In this document: positions 51,503 through 60,149 of the stretch, piece by piece | How the letters are laid out: every line of letters begins with the position of its first letter | Numbering within the stretch: position 1 is the stretch's first letter | Assembly: GCA_031266665.1 (NCBI GenBank) | Contig: JAISAO010000070.1 | Coordinates: 1 to 64,000, forward strand | Direction: 5' to 3' | From: Propionibacteriaceae bacterium | GTDB taxonomy: Bacteria; Actinomycetota; Actinomycetes; Propionibacteriales; Propionibacteriaceae | Length of the DNA: 64,000 nucleotides | Notes under the pieces: model-generated | Databases searched by the model: none | What the model was told of the DNA's origin: nothing | The model's input: only the letters and a program-made list of their open reading frames with translations | Position numbers and translations under genes: made by a program

Positions 51503-52651
51503 TCATGCCATGACCTCGGCCAACCATTGGGCCAGGCGATCCGGGGTCAAGGCCGCCACCTTCATACCCCGGTCGGCCAGCAGGGCGCCGATCTGGCGGT
51601 CGTAGACCGGTTCGGCCGCCTCGTCCAAGGCCGCCAGGCCGAGCAATTCGACCCCGGCGCCGCGCAGGCGGGTCACAGTCGCCAGCAGCTGTGGCACCGA
51701 TCCCCCCTCCTCGAAATCGCTGATCAGAACCACGACGGTCCTGGCCGGCCGGGTCACCAAAGTCTCGGCCAGGGCGACAGCCCGGGCGATGTCGGTGCCG
51801 CCGCCCAATTGGGCGGTCATTAAAACGGTAATCGGGTCGTCTGCCATATCGGTCAAATCGACCACGGCAGTGTCGAATAGGAGCAGCCGGACGCCAACCC
51901 CGGGCAGGCCTCCCAAAATAGAGGCGACGACAGCGGAATAGATGACCGACTCGGCCATCGACTGGCTCTGGTCGACGCACAATATGACCTCCCAGGGCAG
52001 GTGCCGGGCGGTCCGGGAGTTGAAATAGACCCGATCAATGGCCAAACGGCGGGACTCGATGTCGTAATGGCTCAGATTGCGCCGCACGGTGACGCGCCAG
52101 TCCAAATCCTGGGAGCGCGGGCGGAGAGACAGCCGGAAATGGTTCAGCCGGCCGCTCAAAGCGGTGGCGAAGACCGGCCGCAGACGGGCCACGATGTCTT
52201 CCACCACCTTGGCCACGACTGTGCGCAGACCATCCGCCAGCTTGGCGTCGAGCTTGCCCCGCAAGGCCAGCAGGGCCGCCCCCAGCTCCGGACTGGGGCT
52301 CAGGCTCTCGGCCACCGCCGGGTCGGCCAACAACTCGTTCAGGCCGTAACGCTGGACCGCCTCCGTCTGCAGCCGCTCGAAGGTCTGGCGAGGGAAGAGT
52401 GCCCGGCCGCGCTCCAGCCAGGTGAGCGCGGTCAGAGCCGGCGGGGCCTGTCCCCCCCGCCTCGTCCACCCGTCCTGGCCGCCGGGGTCGTCCCAACGAT
52501 GGCCGCGCCCGGCGTACTCACGGTCGTACAGGAAGCCCAACACCTGGTCTAGGCCCAATTCCTCCGGGCCGAGGATCTCGCGCCCCATCGCCTGGTCGGC
52601 GTAGCGTCCCAAGACCAGCCGCCAGCGGCGGGCCAAGTCCAACTGGTTCAC
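51503..52651 (-). CDS. VWA domain protein (YehP-like)
   Basis: The 382-residue protein has a helical N-terminal half with LGPEELGLDQVLGFLYDREY. The VWA domain from about residue 215 has MIDAS D-x-S-x-S in CVDQSQSMAESV, the threonine in GGGTDIARAV and the aspartate in VLISDFEEGG; the metal site is complete. The GTG overlaps the DUF5682 stop (GTGA). VWA proteins work with MoxR ATPases in assembling or activating complexes. Confidence 0.9.
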   Translation of the reverse strand: MNQLDLARRWRLVLGRYADQAMGREILGPEELGLDQVLGFLYDREYAGRGHRWDDPGGQDGWTRRGGQAPPALTALTWLERGRALFPRQTFERLQTEAVQRYGLNELLADPAVAESLSPSPELGAALLALRGKLDAKLADGLRTVVAKVVEDIVARLRPVFATALSGRLNHFRLSLRPRSQDLDWRVTVRRNLSHYDIESRRLAIDRVYFNSRTARHLPWEVILCVDQSQSMAESVIYSAVVASILGGLPGVGVRLLLFDTAVVDLTDMADDPITVLMTAQLGGGTDIARAVALAETLVTRPARTVVVLISDFEEGGSVPQLLATVTRLRGAGVELLGLAALDEAAEPVYDRQIGALLADRGMKVAALTPDRLAQWLAEVMA

Positions 52652-55137
52652 GCCTCCACCGCCTCGGCCCAGCCGAGCAGGCCGTCGTCGGCCAACCCCT
52701 GGCGCAACCTTTGTTCCAGAGTGACGCCGCGTCGGAGATCGTCCTCGCTCAGCCTCCACTCGGCCCCGGCCACGGCGGCGGTGCCCACCCCGGTCAGGGC
52801 GGCCACCCGCTCGGCCAGCCGGGCGGTCTCAAGCGGTTTGAGATGGCTGAAAGAGCGTCTGAGGTCGGGCAGCAGGCGCAAGAAATCGTCGCCGTCCGCC
52901 CGGGCGATGACATCGTTGACGGCTTCGAACAACTCGGGTATGTGGAGGAGCAAGTCGGGCGTGGCCTGCATCACCCCGGCCAGGAAGCGGACCGCCTCAG
53001 TCGGGTCGGCCCCGGGCCCGAAGGCCGTCCCCACCCGCCGGGCCAAGTCGTCCACGTCGGCTTGGCCCGCCTGGACGCCCAGGCCCCAGGCGCAGCCGGC
53101 CACCCCCGGAGCCGTGTCGGGCCGGGCGCGCAGACGCCGCCAGGCGTCGTCTAGCGGGGTGGCGTCGAGCCGCTCGGCCGGCGACGCCGGATCCTCGGTC
53201 AGTTCTCGGGTCAGAGCGGCGGCGGCCAGCAGTTGGCCGATCCGCTCGGTCTCGTCGGCGGCTTTGACCTGGGCGGACTGGCCTATCAGGTAGGCCAGTT
53301 GAGGCACGGCCCGGGCCGCTGTGGCCAGCGTCTGGGGCAATGCCAGTCCCAACCGGTCGCGTGACCGCCACAAGCCCAACAATTGGCGCAGGCAGCCCGT
53401 GACCGAGGCCAGCGAGTTGTCGTCGGCCACCAGGGCGGCGACCCGGTCGGCCAGTCGCCGGGCCTCGTCGCCCAAGCCGATCAGGGCCGCCTGGGCCACC
53501 AGTCGGACGACCGGCTGCGACGACCGCCGCTGGGGCGAGTCGGCCAAGACCCGCTCGGCTTGTCGCAGTCGGGCACCGGCCACGGCAGCCAAAGTCGCGC
53601 CCTCGCCGGCCAAGTCGGCCAAGGCCGCCTCCACCAACGGAGTCCAGGCGTAATCCCACTCCTCCCGCAGCCGCCCCAGGCCACGCCCGAAAACATAGTC
53701 GGGGCCGGCGGTCTGGCGGCCGAAACCTGTGCCCAGGTACGACATCAGGGCCAAGAACTGGGCCCGACGGCGGGCGGAGGCCGAACGGCGAACGTCTAAG
53801 ACGGTGTGGCGCGGAGCCGAGTTGGTCAGGTTGAACCGGCCCGCCGCCGCCCGCCGCCGAGCCTCGGCCGTGATCGGCGGGGCCGGCGTTCCCGCAGGCA
53901 CCGATCCCAGTTTGGAGCCGCCGAAGACCTGGGCGATAGCGTCGCGCGTCGCCGGCGGCATCGCTTGGCCCTGGCTGAAACAGCTGACGCAGGCGTCGAG
54001 CAGGTCGGCCCGCCCGGGCCAGGGGTGGCCCCGCAGACTGGCCAGGCGCTCGGCCTGCAAGTCGGCCTCCATGACTGCGGCCAAGGAGACCTTCTCCGTG
54101 GCGCCAGCGGCGTTGGCCGCAGCGGCCACGTCGACCAGGCAGGCGGCGGCCAGCCGGGGACGGTCCGCCTCCGAGGCGTCCCACAGCCGCTGGTGGTAGC
54201 CGGGCGAGCGGACGCCGGCGTGGTAGCCGCCGTGGGCGTCGAAGCGGGCCAAGTCGTAGCGGATCAGCCAATCGCCCTCCACCGCTCCGGGAACGGGGCC
54301 GGGGCGCCGGGATGCGGCCGAGAGGCGTTTCCCGGCCGAGAGGCGTTTCCCGGCCAAGGCCTCGACCAGGGCGGGCGTGTGGAAGGCGCCCGTGACCACC
54401 ACCAGCGGGCCGTCCGCCCGTGACCGCCAGTCGGCCAGTCGGGCCGCCATGCAGGCCTCCCGGGCGTCCAAACCCTCGGCCGCCAAGACCGCCGGCTGAT
54501 AGTCCTGCCTGGCCATCACTCCCCAGGCGAAGACGTCGTCCAGCAGGCCCCGCCAGTCGTTCCCCGGCCCCGGGCGCAGTTCGAACAAGTGGTCCCACAA
54601 CTCGTCGTGGTCGCGACAGCGCTCCCGCCGGGCCAGGGCGTCGAGGGTGCGGCTGCGGGCGTAATAAACCTCATCCAACAGGCCGAGCTCGTCCGGGTCC
54701 GGCCCCGAGCGGTCCTCCAGCGGCTGGTCGATGAAGCCGATGGCCGCGCCCTGGGCCGCCGCCCGGCGCAAAGCCACCCATTCGGGCGAGAAATCGGCCA
54801 ACGGGTAGAACCAACTGGCCGTCTGGTCGCCGTGGCGGCGCAACGACAACAAGGCGACCGGTGGGCTGGTCTCGGCCGCCGTCAGCCAGGGCGTCAAGGC
54901 GTCGAAGGCGCTGGGGCCCTCGATCAGCACCGCCGCCGGCCGGACTTGCCCGATCAGGGCTGCGACGGCCCGGGCGCAGGCCGGCGAGTGGTGGCGGATG
55001 GGGGCGAAGAAGCAGCCGTCGCCCTCCAACTGTTGGCGCGTCCGCCGGATTTGGTCCAGTCGCTCGTCCAGGCCGGGGGACCCGACCGGACCGGCGTCCG
55101 GCGGCGCCCCCGGGTCCGGGCCGGCGGCCAGTGTCAT
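52648..55137 (-). CDS. DUF5682 family protein (YehM-like)
   Basis: The 829-residue protein has a family start block CFFAPIRHHSPACARAVAAL and VLIEGPSAFDALTPWL, which resembles TraB/ChaN-like hydrolase openings. It continues with GPLVVVTGAFHTPALVEAL and long helical repeats. The start at 55137 overlaps the MoxR stop (TAATG). An 18-bp tandem duplication at 54316-54351 encodes an AGKRLS repeat. Found almost only in MoxR/VWA/SWIM clusters; activity unknown. Confidence 0.85.
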   Translation of the reverse strand: MTLAAGPDPGAPPDAGPVGSPGLDERLDQIRRTRQQLEGDGCFFAPIRHHSPACARAVAALIGQVRPAAVLIEGPSAFDALTPWLTAAETSPPVALLSLRRHGDQTASWFYPLADFSPEWVALRRAAAQGAAIGFIDQPLEDRSGPDPDELGLLDEVYYARSRTLDALARRERCRDHDELWDHLFELRPGPGNDWRGLLDDVFAWGVMARQDYQPAVLAAEGLDAREACMAARLADWRSRADGPLVVVTGAFHTPALVEALAGKRLSAGKRLSAASRRPGPVPGAVEGDWLIRYDLARFDAHGGYHAGVRSPGYHQRLWDASEADRPRLAAACLVDVAAAANAAGATEKVSLAAVMEADLQAERLASLRGHPWPGRADLLDACVSCFSQGQAMPPATRDAIAQVFGGSKLGSVPAGTPAPPITAEARRRAAAGRFNLTNSAPRHTVLDVRRSASARRRAQFLALMSYLGTGFGRQTAGPDYVFGRGLGRLREEWDYAWTPLVEAALADLAGEGATLAAVAGARLRQAERVLADSPQRRSSQPVVRLVAQAALIGLGDEARRLADRVAALVADDNSLASVTGCLRQLLGLWRSRDRLGLALPQTLATAARAVPQLAYLIGQSAQVKAADETERIGQLLAAAALTRELTEDPASPAERLDATPLDDAWRRLRARPDTAPGVAGCAWGLGVQAGQADVDDLARRVGTAFGPGADPTEAVRFLAGVMQATPDLLLHIPELFEAVNDVIARADGDDFLRLLPDLRRSFSHLKPLETARLAERVAALTGVGTAAVAGAEWRLSEDDLRRGVTLEQRLRQGLADDGLLGWAEAVEA

Positions 55138-56288
55138 TAGTCCCACAGTTCGGCGGCGGCTAGCTGGAAGGCCTTCCAGGAGCGGTCGGAGCGGGCCCGC
55201 TGTCGCACCACCGTGTCGATGTAGAAACGCAGCCTCTTGGCGTCTTCGTCCGAGTCTTTCAGCGCCACGCCGCCGAATTGGCGGGCCACCTCGGCCGGGC
55301 CGACGACGCCGGAGCCCAGGTAACGGGCCTCCAAAGCGGCGGCCACGGCCACGTTGACGGCCTCGGCGGTGGACATGGTCGTCTCCAGCCGTTTCAGGGC
55401 CGTGCCCTCGACGGTGACTCCGGCCCGCAGCTCACGGCAGACGGTCACCAGCAGCTCCACCACGTCGCGCGGCACCGGCTCCCGGCCCCCCTCGGCCCCC
55501 AGCTCGTCCCCCAACCGGTGACAGACCAGTTCGACCTCCTGGTCACGATCGGCTATCGGGGAGACCCGCTCGAAGTTGAAACGGCGTTTGAGCGCCGCCG
55601 ACATCTCGTTGACGCCACGGTCGCGCAGGTTGGCGGTGGCGATGAGGTTGAACCCGGGACGGGCGACGACTCTGGCGTCAGCCCCGAATTCGGGCACCAT
55701 GAGTTGTTTCTCGGACAGGATCGAGATCAACGTGTCCTGGATCTCCGGCGCCGCGCGGGTGATCTCCTCGAAACGGATGATCGAGCCCGAGCGCATGGCC
55801 TGGTAGACGGGCGATGGGACCAAAGCCCGCTGGCTCGGTCCCTCGGCCAGCAGCAGGGCGTAGTTCCAGGAATAGCGGATGTGGTCCTCGGTGGTGCCGG
55901 CCGTGCCCTGAACTGTCAGATTCGAGTTGCCGCTGATGGCCGCCGCCAATAATTCCGAGAGCATCGATTTGGCCGTGCCCGGCTCGCCCACCAGCATCAG
56001 CCCCTGGCGGCCCAACAAGGTGACGATGGCCCGGTCCACCAAGGCGTCGTCGCCGTAGAACTTGGGCGACACCCCCGCCCTCGGCTGGCCCAGGATGAAG
56101 TCGCGAACCGCTCGCGGGCTCAGCCGCCAGCCCGGCGGCAGCGCCGCTCCCTCGGACTGGTCGCGGTCTCGCAGCCGGGCCAACTCGTCGTCGTGGCGCT
56201 CCTCGGCCGGCCGCCGGATGGCCTCGTCCGGGCCAGCCCCTGGGGGCGACGGCTGCGTGGTCCGCCCGCCGGGCTCGCCGTTAGACAC
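55137..56288 (-). CDS. MoxR-type AAA+ ATPase (YehL-like)
   Basis: 383 residues with a GTG start. Walker A GEPGTAKS lies near 98-105, the Walker B position is SIIRFEEI (EE in place of DE), sensor 1 is NLIATANLRDRG, and the arginine region is ALKRRFNFE. The GTG lies inside the last codons of the DUF4132 gene (8-bp overlap) and the TAA overlaps the next ATG. It is expected to act with the VWA protein as a chaperone-like pair. Confidence 0.92.
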   Translation of the reverse strand: MSNGEPGGRTTQPSPPGAGPDEAIRRPAEERHDDELARLRDRDQSEGAALPPGWRLSPRAVRDFILGQPRAGVSPKFYGDDALVDRAIVTLLGRQGLMLVGEPGTAKSMLSELLAAAISGNSNLTVQGTAGTTEDHIRYSWNYALLLAEGPSQRALVPSPVYQAMRSGSIIRFEEITRAAPEIQDTLISILSEKQLMVPEFGADARVVARPGFNLIATANLRDRGVNEMSAALKRRFNFERVSPIADRDQEVELVCHRLGDELGAEGGREPVPRDVVELLVTVCRELRAGVTVEGTALKRLETTMSTAEAVNVAVAAALEARYLGSGVVGPAEVARQFGGVALKDSDEDAKRLRFYIDTVVRQRARSDRSWKAFQLAAAELWD

Positions 56289-59200
56289 GGGTCTTAACCT
56301 CCCAATCGGGGTCGAAGGTGCCGGCCTCGGCCACATAGACATAGTCGGCGTAGGCCTCGGCCAACAGGATGGGCCAGACTTCAGACAATTCTAATTGACT
56401 AAAATCGGCTTGGCGGAAGACCAACTCGGTGACCGCCGCCGGCACTTGCCCCTCTGTCATCAGCGCTCCGGTGAAGCAGAGTTGTAAGACAAGGCCCGCC
56501 GAAGGCAACTTTTTTTGGTAATAGTTGAACCAGGATCCTTCCTCGACCACCCCCCGGGTGTAACCGCGATGGCCGGCCCGCGCCCGGATGGCGAAGCTAT
56601 CCGACAACCAACCTTTGTGATCGTCGATGGTGTCGGCCTCGGCCGCGAACTGCGGCGGCGGGGCCGTGAACTGGTCGAACAACGGCCGGATGTGATAGTC
56701 GGCCAAACTGTCGCGCCAGAGCTCGGCCTTCTCCGGGCCGATCGTCACCCGATGGGCCAACTCCACTCGGTCCGCCGGCCCCAAGACCACGGCCTCGTCG
56801 TCCTCGTCCAGCCATTCCCCCTCCGGCGTGGGCCGGAACAGGCGCTCGCCGTCGGGGGCGACCGCCTTCCAGACCAAGGTCGCGACCAAGGGCCGCATCA
56901 GCGGCTGCTCGGCCCAGAGTTGCCGCCACTCGGCCGCCGGCCAACTCCGACCCGAACACATGGCCTCGAACAACCGGGCGGTCTGCAGCTTGACCGTCTG
57001 GGTCAACTCCTTCCTGGCCCCGGACAACTGGGCGGCAGTCTGTTTGAACAACTCCGGGTCATCGCCCACACCGGCCTTGGGCAAAGCTTTGACCGGCTGA
57101 CCCTCGGAGTTGAACAACTCGATGGCGAAAGCCCCGGTCTTGGGACGACGGACGATCCGGCCCTGGAATTGGCGACGGCCCAAGTCCAACTCCAAGACGC
57201 CGTCCTGGTCGAAGCCAGCGGTGGCGATGGTGCGGTCGGCCAACTGGTCCATCGACCAGCCCTGACGCTCGGCTAGTTGTAGGGCCAACTCTCCCGCCTT
57301 GGTCCGGACGGTCTCCTGACGGTGGGAGCGGGCGATGCCGAGGACGAATTGGATCGCGGCCGGCGAGTCGTTGGCGGCGGCGGCGCAGACCAGGGCCTCC
57401 AGTTGGGCCCGGCGGGCGCGGTGGTCGCGGCTGTAGCGCTGTCCCAGCTCCGCCACCAGGTGGCCCGGGACGCCAGCCGCCAGGGCCAAGACGCCTTTGC
57501 TGGCGATGGCCGAGCCGAGGTATTCCATGGACCGCTCCCGCCACTTCCGCTCGAAAACCTGCTCCTCGGTCTCGTCATCGTGGTCGTGCAACCACGACCG
57601 CATCCACGACTTGGTCTCTTCGGCGGCGTAACGACGGCATTCCTCGTCCGGGTGCCGGCGGGTGTCCCGGGCGATCCAAGCCTCCAAGGCGAAACGGCCC
57701 AGGGCCTCCCGGCTGGGCGCGTCTAACAGCCCCACATAGATCGGGATCAGCCCGACCCCCATCGGGTCCTTCAACTTATCGGCCAAGACCGCCCACCAAC
57801 GGATGACCACGGGATCGACCGGCTCGCCCGTGGCCCAACGACAAGCCGGCAGGCCGTCCAACGGGAACCAACCGAAATCGGCCGGGAATCGCCCGGCCAA
57901 CCCCTTGACGGCCGCCCGGCCCAAGACCTCGGGAGTCAAATATTGGGAAATGTCTTGGCCCAGAGCGGTCAGGGCGACCAAGATGGCGGCCTGGACCGGC
58001 TCGCGCTTCTCCTTGGACCAAGCCCGGCTCAAGGCTTCGACCGCCCCGGGGTCGCCCAGCCGCCCCAGCCAGGCGGCGGCGTTGGCCCGCGCCTCCTGCC
58101 CGGTGGAGGTCAATTTTTGGACGGCCAAGCCGACGGCGCCGGGCCAACCCTCCAACACGGCCTGGGCCTGGCGGCGGTAACGCCCGTCCGAGTCGGTGGC
58201 CCATTCGACCAACACCGGCAGCAATTGGGGCGGCGGCGACGGGAACATGGCCAAGATTCGCAACGCCAGTAGTCGATGCGAGTCGTCGTGATACTCGGGC
58301 CTGGAGTTGGGGACCAGGCCTAGGACTAACTCCAGCCAGAACGGGTGTTGGGCGAAGAAGGGCCAGACGTGCTGCGGCGACAAACGGCCGATAATCCAGA
58401 ACGCCAGTTGGGCGGTCTCCGACACCGGATCGGGCAAGTCGGTCGTGGCCAAGGCTCGGAGGATCGTCCGCAGATCCTCATCACGCAACTTTAATTTACT
58501 TATACTCCAGGGGATGCCTTGGCTCGTGGGGTGGCAATAGGCTCTCGCCACCCCGGCCAGGGGGAAGCGGGGCATGAAACGGGCGAAATGGTGGGCCAGG
58601 CCGGGGAAGGCCGGCGGCTGATCAGTCTTGAAGTTGAGATAGTCGACCAACTGGACCAGTTGGGAACGGTCGACCAGACGTAATCGGTCCAATTCGGCGC
58701 GCTCTGATTCAGCCCGCCACCAGTTGCTGGGGTGTTCGGCCAGGCGGCGTTCGGCGGCGGCCACCTGCTGGGCCAAGCTGGTCTCCATCGCCGGGACGAT
58801 CAGTGAAGGCTCCGGCCCGGGCGGCGGCGGCGTGACCGGCGGCAAGGTCAAGCCACAGGCCGTCGCCACATCGGCCGATGACTCCGCCCCGGGCGGCGCA
58901 TCCGGCGGCGGGGCCGCTCCCGCGACCGCCGCGGCATCCCCGCCCGACTCGCCCTCCCCTCCCGACTCCGACCGCCCGGCCGGCGGGGCCACCAAGGCCA
59001 CAGTCTCCAGGGCGGCGCGCAACCATTCGCCCCGCCGGCCGGCATCGCCCTGGGCCAAGGCCGCCTCCAGCACCGGCCGGCCGGCGTCGCCCAGTCGAAC
59101 CACCCGATCAATCACGGCGGACAACTGCGCAGTCGGCGTCCGATCAATCACATCTAAAAATACTTGTTGTCTAATCTCGGCCGGACAGCCGGCCACCAGG

Positions 59201-60000
59201 TCGAGAGCGGCTTGACGGACCGCCTTGGTCCGGTCGAGGACGATCTCCACCACCGCCGGTGCCAGAACCGGGGCCAAATCGGGTAACACCCCGGCCCAGA
59301 CCAGAGCCGAAGCGCGGGCACTGGTCGAGGCTTCGACCAATGTGGCCACGGCCGTCTCAGCCTGGTCCCGGACATATCGCACCCAGGCCCGTTCGGCCGG
59401 CCGCGCCTGTTTCCCCCAGAGCCAGATGACGTCGCGGTCGAAATAGGAGGAGTAGCCGCCGGTGACGCTGAGCAGCGGGAAACTGTCCCAGAAAGCGGCC
59501 AAAGCCGCCCGGTCCGGGTCATAGAACGGGTCCCCCGCCAGCAGCCGCAGCACGAAATCCGGCTCCCAGGCCTGATGGTGGCCGATGGCTTGCGCCCGGG
59601 CCGACTGCAAATAGGCCAGCCAGTCCGGAACCGCCGCCGGGCGGGGCGGCATGGTGTGGCCGTATGGCAACACGGCCAACACCCGCCCCAGCCGGATCCA
59701 CTGTTGCGCCGACAACCGTTGATGGTTCAAGGACAAGTCGGCGAAATGCCTATGGTTCCCGGGCTGTTCCATCCACTGCTGTTTCAGCGCTCGGAGCTGG
59801 TCCCGCGTCAAGGCCAAACCAGCCGGGTCGCCTTGGCCCTGTACCACATAGTCCCGCACCGCCTCGGCCGCGGCCTGATGCTCCTGAGGCCAGTAACTGA
59901 ATAATTGTTGTGCTTCGTCCACCGGCGCCTCAACCGCCGCCGTCTCGCCGCGCGGCTTCGACTTGAGGCCGAGGGCGACCGCCAATCTGCCCAGTATCAC
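56281..60000 (-). CDS. DUF4132 protein, long paralogue (YehI/MolR-like)
   Basis: 1239 residues with a GTG start after GGGAGGGGCG. N-terminal MILGRLAVALGLKSKPRG, then a helical-repeat region (about 30-380), a Pro/Gly/Ala linker, a second helical region from LTLPPVTPPPPGPEPSL (about 383) onward, and the C-terminal DUF4132 domain (LELDLGRRQFQGRIVRRPKTGAF and WRDSLADYHIRPLFDQF). It is co-translated with MoxR. It shares about 850 C-terminal residues with the protein upstream. Confidence 0.88.
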   Translation of the reverse strand: MILGRLAVALGLKSKPRGETAAVEAPVDEAQQLFSYWPQEHQAAAEAVRDYVVQGQGDPAGLALTRDQLRALKQQWMEQPGNHRHFADLSLNHQRLSAQQWIRLGRVLAVLPYGHTMPPRPAAVPDWLAYLQSARAQAIGHHQAWEPDFVLRLLAGDPFYDPDRAALAAFWDSFPLLSVTGGYSSYFDRDVIWLWGKQARPAERAWVRYVRDQAETAVATLVEASTSARASALVWAGVLPDLAPVLAPAVVEIVLDRTKAVRQAALDLVAGCPAEIRQQVFLDVIDRTPTAQLSAVIDRVVRLGDAGRPVLEAALAQGDAGRRGEWLRAALETVALVAPPAGRSESGGEGESGGDAAAVAGAAPPPDAPPGAESSADVATACGLTLPPVTPPPPGPEPSLIVPAMETSLAQQVAAAERRLAEHPSNWWRAESERAELDRLRLVDRSQLVQLVDYLNFKTDQPPAFPGLAHHFARFMPRFPLAGVARAYCHPTSQGIPWSISKLKLRDEDLRTILRALATTDLPDPVSETAQLAFWIIGRLSPQHVWPFFAQHPFWLELVLGLVPNSRPEYHDDSHRLLALRILAMFPSPPPQLLPVLVEWATDSDGRYRRQAQAVLEGWPGAVGLAVQKLTSTGQEARANAAAWLGRLGDPGAVEALSRAWSKEKREPVQAAILVALTALGQDISQYLTPEVLGRAAVKGLAGRFPADFGWFPLDGLPACRWATGEPVDPVVIRWWAVLADKLKDPMGVGLIPIYVGLLDAPSREALGRFALEAWIARDTRRHPDEECRRYAAEETKSWMRSWLHDHDDETEEQVFERKWRERSMEYLGSAIASKGVLALAAGVPGHLVAELGQRYSRDHRARRAQLEALVCAAAANDSPAAIQFVLGIARSHRQETVRTKAGELALQLAERQGWSMDQLADRTIATAGFDQDGVLELDLGRRQFQGRIVRRPKTGAFAIELFNSEGQPVKALPKAGVGDDPELFKQTAAQLSGARKELTQTVKLQTARLFEAMCSGRSWPAAEWRQLWAEQPLMRPLVATLVWKAVAPDGERLFRPTPEGEWLDEDDEAVVLGPADRVELAHRVTIGPEKAELWRDSLADYHIRPLFDQFTAPPPQFAAEADTIDDHKGWLSDSFAIRARAGHRGYTRGVVEEGSWFNYYQKKLPSAGLVLQLCFTGALMTEGQVPAAVTELVFRQADFSQLELSEVWPILLAEAYADYVYVAEAGTFDPDWEVKTRV

Positions 60001-60149
60001 CGCCCCTCCCTAAAGTCGAACACCGCCGAAAACATTAGTACATGGCCTGAGGCTTGAACCTCCAGATCGGCTTCGGCGTCCTTAGCGGCCATCTGGCCCG
60101 GGCTGTCTCTTGGAGACGACACCGGGGAGGCCGGTCGCCGGGGTAGCCG
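60001..60149. other. Spacer between the two DUF4132 genes
   Basis: 150 bp; no gene or clear terminator is seen, so transcription probably continues through. Confidence 0.4.
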
